In this document: one piece after another, positions 23,236 through 36,298 of the stretch
How the letters are laid out: each line of letters opens with the position of its first letter
How positions within the stretch are numbered: the stretch's first letter is position 1
Source of the DNA: Polytrichum commune
Lineage: Eukaryota; Streptophyta; Polytrichopsida; Polytrichales; Polytrichaceae
Assembly (NCBI GenBank): GCA_950295325.1
Contig: OX485806.1
Span: 33,108,001 to 33,172,000 of the forward strand
DNA length: 64,000 nucleotides
Direction of reading: 5' to 3'
Translations under genes and position numbers: made by a program
Notes under the pieces: model-generated
What the model saw: only the letters and a program-made list of their open reading frames with translations
Databases searched by the model: none
What the model was told of the DNA's origin: nothing

Positions 23236-23934
23236 GGGGGGGAGGGTACACTAGAAATCCCAACCGGAGAAACTTTGGAAAGCTTTGTAGGCTTCAGAAT
23301 AACTATGACTCAAGAAATTATTTTCCCATACATTTCTAATCCGGAAGTACACAACAAACTAGAAAACAAGACACTTTATATTGAATTTGCTTACCCGAAC
23401 CCTTAACTCTAAAGCACTCACATTTTGATTGATCACCGCCTTTTAAGCATTTAGAAGTTAGGGTGGGTCAATTAAATATGGACAATGACCTGTACCAACA
23501 TTTGTATGGACTTCTACGGATGTATCCGATTGTGCAATGGACATATACTATAGGTGATGATGTCAAATTCAACAAAAATTAACTCAAAATTTGGGCAATG
23601 TGCCACATGTCACTTTCATGTTAGTCGGAAACTTTACCAAATCCTATGTGTCACCTTGAAAATATAGCATTTTGACACAAGGTGCCGAACCTACTTATTA
23701 CATATGGTGTGCAAGGAATACGTGAGTTTCACTTCAAAAACTTTTATGGCATTCGAATGGAATCCAAGCACAACAAGCTCAACGTTCAAGTTACTCCCAT
23801 TGACTTGCTAATATGCTCATGAAGTGTTTCATTTAGTTAAGAAACCCTTATTTTACAAACTTGAAATGCTAAAAGCATCAACCACATGTACATTGACCTT
23901 AAGGTAAATGTGCCTAAATTGAACGCAACAATAA

Positions 23935-24795
23935 TTTGAACACCCATATTTGAGTGGCCTCAAAGGTCATGCCTGGGATGGGTATAATTTCTTGATTCTT
24001 CTTGGGCCTTGTGATTCCCTTGATGGTTGTGCTTTGATTACCTTTGCAACTAAATGCATACAAAAGCACGTGGTTATGGATCTAAGAACTACACCATTTA
24101 TGGTATTTAGTGTCACATGTGTAATAGTGTCATTGACCATGTTTGAGGCATGTGCTTGGTTACACTAATGGTCAACAACTGCACCATTTGTGTCATCTCA
24201 TAACACTTGGTGTTCAAGTGCGCTGACTTGTATCTTGACATGATTATGTTCAATAATGTTGGGAGGTGTATGCGTATGGTTACATAATGGTCTACAGAGT
24301 TGACTAAAAGTGTGCACAAATGACACTTGCCATTAGTATGCTCAATAATATCTTCCCCTTGCATACTAAAACGCAAAAATATAAGCTTAAGTTATTCCAA
24401 TGTGCTATTCTAAGTGTTATAATGTAAATAAAATTTCACTTAAAAAATTACTTGTGTTGACAAATAGTGTAATATTAGCAATTACCGGACGTGACACTTT
24501 GAGACCTCTAGGCCTCTAGTTTAGGCCCTTCACAGATAGTGTACGCGACACTAAACACCATAAATGGTGTTAAAACCCCAGGAAAAAACTTGTGTTCGAA
24601 AGAGATTAGACTACGTGCTCAAACTAGGCTAACCATTTTAGGCTCAGAAGTCAAGCAGATTGAGAGGGGTCTATATGACCACACACTAATCTTCAATAAT
24701 CTTCACTTTGATAATGATTCGCTCGCAAATTTACAAGGCAAATGGCTTGAGACATGATTTGGATTTGCACTAATGAAGTTTGGTGCATTGAGAAA
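23935..24795 (+). repeat. Dispersed repeat interrupted by a TIR element
   Basis: Left part (about 23935-24090, CACCCATATTTGAGTGG) and right part (about 24575-24795, AACTTGTGTTCGAAAGAGATT ending near ATGATTTGGATTTGC) together match the uninterrupted relative at 27690-28010. The TIR element at 24092-24569 sits exactly between them, which confirms its borders as an insertion. Confidence 0.65.
24092..24569 (-). mobile_element. TIR element (CACC-ended family, copy 2)
   Basis: Ends CACCATTTATGGTATTTAG and ...ACACCATAAATGGTG are inverted repeats. The left flank is TA; the right flank is TTA, so one side is slightly altered. Interior sequence corresponds to the copies at 12954 and 38013 in inverse orientation, for example GCATACTAA and TAGTGTAACC-type blocks. 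478 bp, non-coding. Confidence 0.72.
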
Positions 24796-26543
24796 AGTGT
24801 CCATTCACGGCACGTCCGTCATCGATCTTCAAGTGCCTTCGAGTTGTATTCATCAATGCTCCAACACAAAATGTATGGATTCAATGGCACTTTATAAAGC
24901 CCCAAATCATTCCAAAATTTATTGTATTTGAGGTCAACTTTTGGGTCTGGTGGAAAATGCAAATAAATGATGATGACAAACTACACAAAAAAACTACCCT
25001 ATATCTTGCGACGCCTTTTCATGCATGTCGACTTGTTATTACACTTTGTGGAAAAAAATCATAGCTTGTTGTCTATACACTCTAACCATCATAACTTCGA
25101 GTGACATTAAATTGCCCATCATTCAATCAACCAAATGTGAGATGGTTGATTGATTTGTGCCAGAAAAAAATAGACGTCGATATAAAAGAGTATAATGGAA
25201 GTTGGTCCACATGCAACTCCATACAACCAACCAAAGGAACAAATGCCAAGTGAGTCCCTAAAAGTGAATCCACCGATGATCATGTCTATTCAAACCTTCA
25301 CCCTTAAAGACACCGGCATACTTTCGGTGCCCTACACAATAGAAGTGGATATGAGCCCACACAATTATTCATTTATTATCTATAAAACAAATTGGGGAAA
25401 ATGAACATATTCAATTGCAAGAGGAAAAATGAAATAAAATAACACTACCATGGGGAAACTCTAAATAGGGACATGCAAGGCATTAGGTAATGGTACCCAT
25501 CTTGGGTCCATCTCTTCAAGTAACAAGTAAATTGCTTCTATAAGCAATGTGCTTTCTGACATACCAAACCGTGTCAAAGTCTTTCAAAACATCATTGTAA
25601 GCAACATCTGGAGCAATTTCCTTTCCCACTCAATCCTACCATAATCAAAAAGCACATACCAAATGATTTGGTGGGGTTTTTCCAATTGGCCCATGGAGGG
25701 AATTGAAGGCATGATCATTTTCTTGTTTGTAAATAATTCATGAAAGCCCACTATGAAGGAAAGAACCAAATTCTATGATATTTCTTAAGGGTGTCTGGAA
25801 GTGTCTCATTGAAGAGGCACTAGAGCATAGTAAAATATTTTCCCAGGTCCCAAGTTAATCAAGTCCACACAACTATTAAGTAAGGTTTTACTTGCTATAT
25901 AAGATGGAAACCACACATATTCAATGCAAATCTACGAGCTACATAGAATATTTCATAATATAGGGATAGCTAACAACAATGATGTGATATGTGTAGCACA
26001 TATTTGACTCTAAGTCATCTATAAGATGACTGATGATAACCCTTTTGCTCTTGGATGAGCAAGCGGTCGTGGGAATTGTAGTGTCAACCTTAAAGTTTTT
26101 ACAAAGAAATGCATCTTAAATAGCTAGAAATTTGTAGTTGGGGACCACCCAGTTGTGAATGAAGAGGTTGACCATCAAATCAAAAGGTATAAGCACATCT
26201 ATAAAATTTCAACCCAAATAAATAAAGATCATAACTAGGAAGAATGTAAAAGCATGTTTCAAAATTGAGAATGCTTAGTACATGAGTATCATCCTTAAAG
26301 TCTCTTGAAAGTTCAGGTTTTGGTAGGAGGTTTTGGCCCACTTTTGACATTCGTGTTTAAAGAGCGTTCAAGTAGTTTTGAAACCCCCAATTTGGGTGAA
26401 ATGAAGTTTGACTTTGGTCAAAAGGCAATTATATAAAGTTATATGAGTTTCTTTGAGACTTTGAGAAGGATCACTCTATGGACCATGATGACTTAATGAG
26501 AACATTGACCTTGTGTGACGTACATACATTTAACCATTTTGCC

Positions 26544-26583
<40 letters not shown>

Positions 26584-27560
26584 CAATTTTTTATTTATTT
26601 TTATTTTTCGTTAAAGCTAACCACACCTATCAACATATGACCCAAAAACGTATTTCTATGATTTCCTTCTTTTGAATGATTTAAAAAAAAAATTAAAAGC
26701 ATGGTCTAAGTATGGTTTACACCGTGTCTTGTGGCAAAGGCTAATCAACAAATGATTCATGATTTCTTGTGGGTATGGCTTCAAATTGCCGACCGTGACC
26801 ATGAAAAATCTTAAATGGAATTTCCTCACGACTCTTGATCATGTGTGTAAGACAACCCTTTAGGCTGGGATGTATTGTGTTTTATGAAAAACTAAAATGG
26901 GCAACATGGAACTTGCATCGAAGGTGACAAAAGATGCAACGATTAACCAAACAATGGTTCAAAATGGAAGTTGTGAAGAAATTCTAGCAAGGTGTGTGGG
27001 TCCTTGATGTGTCTAAAAACAAATGTTGATGCAAATGAACACACAAGAAAAACTCATGGGTAATGATGCTCACAATTATAGCTTCAAGGAAGTGCATAGA
27101 GTTCATATCCCATCATGAGCAAGGGTATTCTCTTTAAAAATAGGAATTGTTTTGGGCCCCAATGCCAAACGAGCAAAACGGGCAAGATGCCAAGATGGCA
27201 TTTTTGCAAAATCATTAAGCAAAATAAATTTCAAAAAAAGTGTGGTTGTCCTTGCAATTTTATCTTTTTCCACCTGACAATCACCTTCATCTACTTCTTT
27301 CAAGTGACTGGTTGTCTTGTTGTAAAACCCGGGTTGTCCATTTCTAGACATGTAAGATTCCATGTTATTTTCTCATTCATTTTTAGACATGATTGTTATG
27401 CTTTTTGTGACCTTGTGGGAAGCATAGTGGGACTGCCATTGATCTCTCAACCAATGAGGGTTTAGAAAGCAACGGTCATGGTCCGTAATCATTGGTGTAA
27501 ACACGCACTTATGTTATGGATGGCCTTTTTGGAAGATACAAATGATATATGGAAGTCATA
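24796..27560. other. No gene seen; AT-rich intergenic DNA
   Basis: No recognisable coding or RNA gene. A (CA)n(TA)n microsatellite lies at 26545-26582. Opposing open frames at 27103-27465 overlap and have no family motif. Confidence 0.4.
26545..26582 (+). repeat. (CA)n(TA)n compound microsatellite
   Basis: About eleven CA units followed by about nine TA units. Confidence 0.95.
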
Positions 27561-27575
27561 TAGTAGGCTATTTGG

Positions 27576-27601
27576 AGAGAGAGAGAGAGAGAGAGAGAGA
27601 A
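27576..27601 (+). repeat. (GA)n microsatellite
   Basis: About twelve GA units. Confidence 0.95.
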
Positions 27602-27689
27602 CCTTTTGTGTGGACGACACATGCAACTTAATCTTACGATGCCATTGATCTCAAACAACTCACTCTTAGAAAGTGTTTCCTTTGAAACA

Positions 27690-28010
27690 CAACCATCAAT
27701 CCAACACCAACCATAATAAGGTAGATTGCTTGATTCATTTTTTGGCTTTAAATGGACACCTATATTTGAGTGGTTTATGGTTGGGTGTGAATCTCCTAAT
27801 GGACACCAAAAAGACTTGTGTTGAAAAACAATTGGATTATGTGCTGAAAATATGCTTAGACCAATCTAGGCTCAATAATCAACATAATTGGGGGGGGGGG
27901 GGACCTATATGATCATTTATTAACACGCAGAATCTTCACTTTCACAATGAATACGATTATTCATACAAGCTCCAAAATTTACAAGGAAAATGGCTACCGG
28001 CGTGATTTGG
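27690..28010 (+). repeat. Dispersed repeat family, uninterrupted copy with poly-G
   Basis: Matches the two halves of 23935-24795 and parts of 13950-14165 and 35880-36030. It includes a poly-G run at about 27889-27901. No coding sequence recognised. Confidence 0.6.
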
Positions 28011-28711
28011 ATTTCCCAATCATCTCGCACTTGTTGCGTGTTTGATATCCCAGTAGAAGTGGGTGTAGAGAGAAAAGTGTCTATTTAAGACCCACTTACC
28101 TTAACTTAAGTTCTACATAATTTGGCAAGCACTAAAATCATGAGGCGCATAATTTACCAACCATGAAACTTTCTAACTTGCAAAGCTTTATGTATCATCT
28201 ATTAGCAATCACATTGAAATACAACTCTCAATTCATACTGAAACCAAGCCCAAGTCTTTTTTGTTTCCTAGCACTAGGAAGAAACTTGTCCATGCCAACC
28301 ATCTGTGGCAACTTGTCCATTGCAACTCATGGCGAGAAAATGCATATAATAAATCATTTTGATTGTCAACCGGGGGTTTTGGGTTGCAATTTAGGAAGGG
28401 TTGACACCAAAAACCTCTTGTTGGCAACCAAAGTGATGCATTTTCTCGTCATATGTTGCAATGAATGAGTTGGTAGGTATCATTGTAGGAGTATGGGGAG
28501 CCATTCACACAAGAAGCATAGAACTCCTTGACAACCTACATATCCCCACATCACTAATAATTAAAACCAATGAAAATCATCCACCAAATAGCCATCAAAT
28601 ATCTCACATACCTAGTAATTAATAAGAGAAAACTCAACAATAAACAAGAACTGGTGCTCCCCCCCCCCCCCCACATAGTAAACGAATATCAAAAAAAAAA
28701 AATTTATTTGT

Positions 28712-28743
<32 letters not shown>

Positions 28744-28744
28744 A

Positions 28745-28845
28745 GAAGAGCCCACCGCAAGGTAGGCAGTAAACCCCACCTTGCATCGAGGGAATTCTTG
28801 AGCAGGGTTGTGGGCCAAAAGAGCAATTTTGTAAAGCCCACATAA
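28745..28845 (+). mobile_element. SINE family 2 fragment after (CA)n
   Basis: The block AAGGTAGGCAGTAAACCCCA through TTGAGCAGGG is the inverse of 23045-23125. It is only the inner portion of the family and lacks the B-box. It directly follows a poly-C run (28661-28672) and a (CA)n run (28715-28742). Confidence 0.55.
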
Positions 28846-29221
28846 ATTTTGAAGCCATGCTAATTTTTTCATTTAGTGGTTGACATCGAAAATAATTATA
28901 TGGAATTGATGTGGGTGAATTTTTAATTTATCTTATGCTACTTTTGATGTAAGATAACTATTGTATATGATGTAAGGTATAGGTTGGAAGTCTCAAGGAA
29001 GGCTACAGGGAAGACCCAAGGTCTTGGACTCACATTGTTTCCATACACAACAAACAATTAGATTGGCTCACATTATTATTTCTACACTAATTCTACACCT
29101 ACATAAATAAGACTATTTGGTGCCCTGGGGATAGACTCTTCATATCACGTATGAACTAATATGAGTGTAAGAAAGAGTATTATTGGAGGCATTAGCATAT
29201 ATAATATAAATAAGTGAGAGT

Positions 29222-29292
<71 letters not shown>

Positions 29293-31020
29293 TGTGTGTA
29301 CATTTAAAAAGGTTATTTAGAATCTTGAAGGAAAGGTAAATATACCAAAAAAACCTTAGGGTATAGAGATTTTTTTAACAATAGATGTGTTTGTTTCATC
29401 CAATTCATGTTTTCATCCATTGTTGTCACATGGTAAATAGTCCTCAATGACTATCTTGTCCATTATTGTTGGGGCTTGCATGTGGGTGTTCTGTTTAAAT
29501 AAACTAGAGCCTCTTGGAGCACTCATGGGCTCCCTTGAGTTATGCTCTCGAGATTGTGCTCTTCTCATTGTTTGTTTGCTGTAATTGTTAAGTTACATGC
29601 TATGAATGAAAAAAGTAAAGTGAATTTTGGATGTAAAAAGTGTTTATTTAATATGAGGCTCATAATCTATTTATATAGTGGAGGCATTTTTACATAATCT
29701 TAGTATAAATACATGAGTTCTTTTTTAGCATGTTGTTGGTACATATATAATTTTTCCATTTATAAAATACTTGTATATAGGGGGTTTAATTTCATAGCAA
29801 CCCACCCATGTTATTTAGGTTTCCAATGAGGAGTTCACCCCCCAAGATTTAATGTATCTATCGAATTGTAGATTCTTAAATTTTCAAAAAAAAATAATCA
29901 AAATAGGTAATATCACCAAGAATATCTACAGCAAGGGGAAGTTAGAGGGGTGAATTTATCCCTAACCAATTGCTCGTCCAAGAGCATAAAGGTTAGCATT
30001 ACTCGCCATGTTTTTTCAACCATGAAGGCATAATACCATCCATAATTTTCATAGTGTGTTCATGAGCTGATCATTATGACTAGATAACCAGCTTGAGTAA
30101 GGTGGATGACTCGATGCTTCGTGGCCCCTCATTCTCTCTCCTCTTGTTGGTTATGTAGTCCACATATTGAGTGGTTGCTCAATGACTTGGCTTACTTAGG
30201 ATTGTTGTATACTAAGGTCCACGTCTAGGAAACATGGGGTCCAACAACCTCCTTAGCCCTTTTATTGCCCCAAAGCCTATCCCATGTAAAACCTCAAAAT
30301 TTGGACCACATCCAATGTTTATTGATTTTTAACCCCTTTACTACAATGTTTTTGATGATCAAGAACTTGCTTGTAATAACTAACTTGAAGAAACATCCAA
30401 TGCTTTAGAAGAATCCAAATTCCATTGAAATATGAGAAGACCCAATGGTGCCACATGATAATGGGGGCAAGTAATGGCAACACTTGAAATATGTTAGTTT
30501 CCTATTTTTGGGTGACCTAAATATCTTTGCATGTTCACGTTCACCACAAAAATCGGTGTATAAGGTTATTTCACAAATCTTCATTTGAATTGTTTATGGG
30601 AAAATTATACTTGGTCAAAAAATGTTTGATTAGCTAGAGTTTGGGTTATGAAAAAGATAGTGGCTTGATAGTAACAAGATTTATGGAACAATGCCCAAGG
30701 GACCACCAAGAAATGGGAGGAGATCAATATGTGTTGCGGGCAGCAGTGTATATGTTTGACAAAGTTTTTGCAAGTTTTTGACTTCTGACATGCAAAAACT
30801 TGCACAAACAAAAAAATGCACGTCAATTGACAGGCACGATTTAGAAGTTGACACATATTGTGACTTGTGAAGAAAAAAAACACACGTCAATTGACACGCT
30901 AGAAATTGAATTGACACGTATTACAAGGCAACTTAAGTACTATAACTGTAATTCAAGTATCCTGAAAACATAACTCATAACAATAGGAGAACGTCCTACA
31001 ATCACTTACATACTTAAGTT
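28846..31020. other. No gene seen; contains a long (CT)n
   Basis: AT-rich DNA without recognisable coding sequence. The (CT)n at 29222-29290 is the longest microsatellite in the window. Minus-strand open frames at 30605-30917 overlap each other and contain an imperfect ~70-bp internal duplication (around ACACGTCAATTGACA), not a known domain. Confidence 0.4.
29222..29299 (+). repeat. (CT)n microsatellite, about 34 units, then (GT)n
   Basis: Uninterrupted CT from about 29222 to 29289 followed by GTGTGTGTGT. Confidence 0.95.
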
Positions 31021-32230
31021 CAGCCTTGTTCTTGTAATTTCCTTTGTAACCAGGAAGGCTTTACAATTGAGATGATGATCACAGAGGTGGTGGAGGCTAA
31101 GTACAAGGCTGACAAGACCATTGTTTATGGTCTCTCGCGGTGTCGGGTAGAGAGGGTTCCGCCTTGGGAAAGCGCTGGGCTTCTGGCTGCAACTAGATTT
31201 TATCGGACCCGTCGAATCTTCTGATCTTCAATCGAATCTTCCGGTCTTCTAGTCTTCAATTTCTTCTAATCTTCAACCTCTTTCCCGTCGACCTATCCTG
31301 TTGCGGCTCTATATGGATAAAGGGTAAGGGTAGTGTGATAAGAAACTACGGGCTTCGGATGGGTAAAATGGGACGTCAGAACACGAGCTTACGTCCGAAA
31401 GATTGGCTCCTAAACTTTCAAACCCACGGTGACCAGCAATCGCGCCTCACCAGTGGGAACGACAGAAAACAACCTTGTGGGTGATTAATCCCACTTCGTT
31501 GTCACAAACAACCTTGTGGGTCATTAATCCCACTTCGTTGTCACACAGGAAACAAATTACGATGCAGAAATGAAATGCAACTAGCCTCCAAAACCGGCTT
31601 GGAATCACACACACAAGAAAAAGACAACGTGCCACAAGCAACCACACATTCGAGTCTTGAAGCCTTCAATTCTTTAATCTGTCCGTCTTCTATGGTCGGT
31701 CGAAGTCTCAGCTCTTCTTTTAAGAACCAACAGACTTCCCTCCACTCAAACAAACACAAATCTTGATTGCTAACTTCCAAAACAACAAGTGAGATCTCTC
31801 ATGAATCACAAATCCCTCGTATTTTATTTCATATTCTTCTCAAAACAACTCACACCGTGAGCTTCGAATCCACTTCTCTCTCTCTACAACTTCTCTCCCT
31901 CAATAATCACATAACATCTTTCCTTCACCACCTCTCCCTATCCATGCGAGAGACAAAGTTCTCTCTTATCCTCATCACATGGCTTCTAATCACCCATTGG
32001 TCCAAAGTAACTCAAGATAACTAAAAGACAAAAATAAACTATGAGTAAATAAATATGTAATCTATTTCTATCATTTGGTAAAGGTAACTAAGAGTAACTA
32101 TGAGTAAACATAAAGGTAAGCAACTTCTATCCACTTCTATCCTTAGGTAATGATAACTAAAATAAACTATGAGTAAATAAAAATAATAATCTACTTCTAT
32201 TCTTTATTATTTTTCTCCAAGACCAAGAAT
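31021..32230. other. Unclassified AC/CT-rich stretch with tandem duplications
   Basis: This 1.2-kb segment differs in style from its surroundings: it is rich in TCTTC, AATCTTC and CACAC words and reads like a retrotransposon LTR or untranslated leader. A 38-bp unit containing ACAACCTTGTGGGT and CCCACTTCGTTGTCAC is duplicated at about 31469-31546. A looser duplication with AACTATGAGTAAATAAA lies at about 32020-32190. No paired copy lies in this window, so LTR identity is only a guess. Confidence 0.4.
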
Positions 32231-32399
32231 CACAATGCAATATTAAATACGTACACATCTATATAGTGTACGTATTTACATCACGACAGCGGATGTATTT
32301 CCATAATTGTTTTGTGCATGTATGTGAATGAACAATTTGCCCCAACAATCTCGAAGAGTGATGCTTTGGTTGGTTAAATATTTGGTCAACTCGTGCAAA

Positions 32400-32640
32400 G
32401 GCTCCATCTTATGTTGTGCCTTCAAAAAATTGCAATGACATGGGCAATATAAGTAATGGTAGGGTGCAAAAAAGGCCATTTAAGAGAATTAAGTAGTTAC
32501 ACGGAGCTTTTAATTCGTGCCTTGGAAGTAAATAACCCTTGAAAAAATTACCCCTCCATCGCAAGTGCTGCACAAAAATCCTATAGAGTGACCTACCCAA
32601 GGTCTCCACTTGACACTAGGATGATTTGAGGTAAACTTTT
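32400..32640 (+). repeat. Dispersed repeat shared with the mariner-like element at 62.7-62.9 kb
   Basis: Blocks such as AAGTAATGG-AGGGTGCAAA, TTTAATTC and GTGCTGCACAAAAAT recur at 62755-62935 in the same orientation. So this may be the remnant of a relative of the 62177-63298 element. No TIRs are seen here. Confidence 0.55.
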
Positions 32641-32886
32641 CATATTGCAGAAATCCCCTTCAAATTGACTTTAATGTACAATGTACAATTCACAATGCCT
32701 GAATTGAAGCTAATGTTGTTGTTGGGACTGTGATTTGAATGCCATCAACGTTCACAATTCCCTAAAGTTCGTCACATACTCTAGGCCAGTGGTAAATAAT
32801 CCACTCTCACTAGTGGCACCGTCTACATATGTGATAGATATTTTTGTATGCTCAGTTCCTAAGACACTTGATTTGAAATTTTATAA

Positions 32887-33171
32887 ATGGGAGGAGATCT
32901 AGAGTGTTTTGTTTGGCGCATATGTGATAGCAATTTGGAATGGCACACAAATTGGCCTAAAATTATGCAACTTTGGCAGGAAGTTATACTCATTCCATCA
33001 AGTATAGCTATTTGTGAGAGAAGATTTTCCAAACAAAATACAATCAAAAGCCACTTGCACAATAGGTTGAACTTGAAGACCCTCGATGCTTTTATGCGGG
33101 TCTCTCTTTGTGAGCTTGAAGTAGATGCAATGGATTGGTCTACCATCTTCAACATTTGGAGAAACATGTGA
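32887..33171 (+). pseudogene. hAT transposase C-terminal (dimerisation) domain fragment
   Basis: The open frame contains IPSSIAICERRFSKQNTIKS followed by HNRLNLKTLDAFMRVSL. This is the hAT C-terminal dimerisation signature: a Trp/Leu-rich lead (WPKIMQLWQEVI), then the P-S-S-x(3)-C/E-R-x-F-S block and the RNRL-type helix. Only this C-terminal domain survives; the BED zinc finger and RNase H-like catalytic core are not visible upstream, where all frames hit stops. It could be an old autonomous hAT copy, possibly related to the source of the non-autonomous hAT at 3233-4114, but relatedness is not shown. Confidence 0.8.
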
Positions 33172-34140
33172 AAACGAAGGGTACTTACACTTGATTGATA
33201 GTTTTTTTTGTTACAAATCAAGATTGTATTTTGATTACTCAAAATATTAGTTTTTCTAAAATTTGTGTAACCCAAAATTGAGGTGACATCTAAGAATAAG
33301 ATGTATATGTCAATTGACATTCATTTTTGTTTTTGAAAACGTCATGTGACACTCTGGATTTGAAGTTAAACGACAATTTAAATTTGTCAAACATACACAC
33401 TGGCGGGCAGGAGTTCTAAAATAGAGTTGCCCAACTTTTAACACATGAGAGGAGGATCAAATAGCCCCTGCCCCCCTCCAAAAATTTTAAAAAATAAAAA
33501 ATCTCTCTAAGTGGTGAAATCCGTTTTTCAATCATATTGCGGGGGCATGGGAGGTGTAGTATTGCACCATGATGACATTACAAAGCATTAAAATATTTTG
33601 ATTGTTGCATCAACATTGCATGGGGTGCCTTTTCTGTAAATTCACCCTTGGACTCCTCCGGAACAAAATTGGCTTCTCAAACCAAGAGGAATGTTTCCCC
33701 AAGTCCAAGACCGTTGAGATTTGGCAGGAAAATGATGTCACATTACCTTCACTTAAGGGGCTTACCCCACTACATGCCCTTAAATTTTGGTGGTGGCAGT
33801 GATTGGTTGGGTGCAACTGCCGCTGCCCTAATGGGTACCACACAGACGGGAGATAAGAACAACGTGGCTTTGAAAAGTGGAGTGCTTCCTCACGATGAAT
33901 TGCCGTTGGTTTTTCCCTGGAAGTGTTGTGTGGTGCTAAATTGCCGGTATGTGGTACATGACCATTGGCAAAGTGATGAGATGTAAGCATTTGCTTTGAA
34001 AAGTTGCCAGAACTATAGTCCACATCACGGAACCCCAATTGCCGTAATGTGGTAAGCCCCTAAGTCTCTTCTTTTTTGGGTACAAGTTGAAGTGATTCAA
34101 TTGCAAAAGGGCAACCATAAACAAACCACCACGGGGACAC
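33172..34140. other. No recognisable gene
   Basis: Overlapping open frames on both strands (for example 33610-34038 minus and 33648-33986 plus) show no family motif and are probably chance. Confidence 0.35.
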
Positions 34141-34144
34141 TTAA

Positions 34145-34642
34145 GGGCCACTTCACACACGAGACTAAGAGCCCGTGACCATTACGCTTCAAGCACTCTC
34201 ATTGGTGGAAAAGGCAGGCTGGTCCAAGTTCGCTTCACACTACACTTGAGGGACCAATGGAGTATGTGAATGCAAGATGGACGTAAAGTCTACATGGATT
34301 CCTACATGGCATCGAATGGATCATGTTTCATGGTCACTTGGATTATTTTCAAAAACCACCTCTTGGAGGTAGGCCTAACACAAAACCGGGAGACCATGGC
34401 ACTCCGAACACTCACAACCGTTGGTTTATTCTATTTTATCATGTGAGAGGACCTGAATGAATATAAATTCATTGAAATAGCATTTGGTTGAGGGCTCGGT
34501 CACATATGACTTCACACTACACTTGAGGATCCATGACCACACAACATGATTTTGGGGGTGTGTTGGGATGGCCTTTGGACACTTTCTTTTGGGCTCTCAC
34601 AATTTCATGGTCACGGCTCTTGGCTCGTGTGTGAAGTGGCCT
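34145..34642. mobile_element. Tourist/Harbinger-like MITE (GGGCCACTTCACACACGAG family, copy 1)
   Basis: The left end GGGCCACTTCACACACGAG and the right end CTCGTGTGTGAAGTGGCCT are inverted repeats, flanked by TAA at 34142-34144 and 34643-34645. Subterminal direct repeats contain CTTCACACTACACTTGAGG. 498 bp, no transposase. A near-full relative is at 36709-37212 and a diverged one at 45219-45490. The 3-bp TAA duplication is the PIF/Harbinger signature. Confidence 0.85.
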
Positions 34643-36298
34643 TAAGTGTTTCATATCTTGGATGCGGGCCTCGATTACCGGAAACTCCTTTAAGTCCAAA
34701 ATTGTGCACTCGACCCAATAGGGTCACTCGAATTTGGATGTTCTTTGGTATTGGCTCCTAGTGTACGAGCATCCCTTATCACATGTTAAATAACACACTT
34801 GTTTGGCATCTACTCACACTTACACAAAGACGAAACCCAATCTAATTAAGTTATTATCTTTCGACTCGCCTCTTAGACATGTGGGCCAATGGCAATGTAA
34901 TGAGGCTTCCTAGTTGGCAAGCTTTTGTTTCCAGCTCAGCATATTTGTAACCCCATTGGGCCAAGTTGGAGTACTCGATTAATGACATCACCAACCTCCC
35001 TTGATCTTTCCAAGTTCCCCTTATCGTGCCTTTAACCTTGGCTTTTAGAGATCCGCATGTCAAGGCCCATATAGCCATCCTAATATTAGTTATTCCCGCT
35101 CGACCAACTGCTTGAAAAGCCAATCGCCAATCACTAAGTCCAACTAACTTGTGGGAAAATTCATCATAACAAAAGATCCAAACATCTTCAATTAATGACC
35201 ATTTTGGCCACTTTCCAAACACTCTATGTTGTGATTTTGTTATGGGGTCCATGGGATGTTAGGAGTTCAGTTTGAATATAAGTCTTCCATGTTTATATTC
35301 CTAAGGTCCATAGAACATAAACACACCGTTGAGTAATGTCATGTCAATTTTGATTATGAGGTGAAATATATTAAAGGTACCTATGCAGCCATGTTATGGA
35401 CAACTTTCCACTCCACATACAATTTTGACCAATGAATCAAGATGTGCCATATACAAATGTTTCCAGCTAGCATTTGCAAATGATGAAGATTTCCAATCCG
35501 AGTCCTCATATTAAAGTGTCATAAGATGCACAATTCATGAGAGGTTCTAATGAATATTCTTGTTATTTTATAAATGATCAAAAAGGCATTCCCGAGTGTG
35601 TCAGCTATTGAGCACATGATCTATTCTCATCAATAAAACACAAGTTATAATGATGTAACTTATATTCTTAACCACGAGCCTTTGCCTTGTACCACTCAAC
35701 TACATTGTATATATTGTGGGCTACATTATATACGAGGAAACCAACCTTGAAAACATCGGGGATAATTTTGTGGGTGCATACTATATTCCAACCCATGGTA
35801 TATATACAACATCGAACAAATGTCTACATTGTAGGCCCCAAATTTCAATTGGATAGGAAATAACAAACTGAGATTCACTTTATACCCATCCTACTTGGTG
35901 AGGGTCAAAGAACAAACACCATAAAGACACATGTTTAAAGGAGATTGGTCCATGTCTTCAAACTTCATTAACTACTCTATGCTCAATAGTGAACACAATT
36001 GGGAGGACATGTGTATTTCATTATGTATCAACAAACATGCTCTTAATTGGTATTTAGGTAACTCCAAAATTTTGGCGAGTTTGGAAAAGAGCAAGAAGTT
36101 TTTTTAAAATGCGAACATCCGTGGTTGAATGTGGTTATTTGTTCTCAATATGTTGCCATTACATTGGTGATCGCATATTCAAAGATCATGGATTTGATGT
36201 GCGGAGACATATGGCATCATAGTGAGGATATTAAAGTGGGCATGCGGCGACAATTTAGTCCATAATTGGCCAAAATGTCCGAAATTATTCAAATACTA
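34643..36298. other. No recognisable gene; one unassigned open frame
   Basis: A 132-codon open frame on the minus strand (34854-35252) reads through hydrophilic and Trp-rich sequence but matches no family I recognise, and lacks any supporting context. A copy of the dispersed repeat family lies at about 35880-36030. Confidence 0.35.

Noticed and set aside
32859-33320. 153-codon minus-strand open frame
   Set aside because: It is the antisense of the hAT dimerisation fragment, which has the real motif on the plus strand.
34854-35252. 132-codon minus-strand open frame as a possible gene
   Set aside because: No family resemblance, no splice or promoter context, and length within chance expectation for this much sequence.
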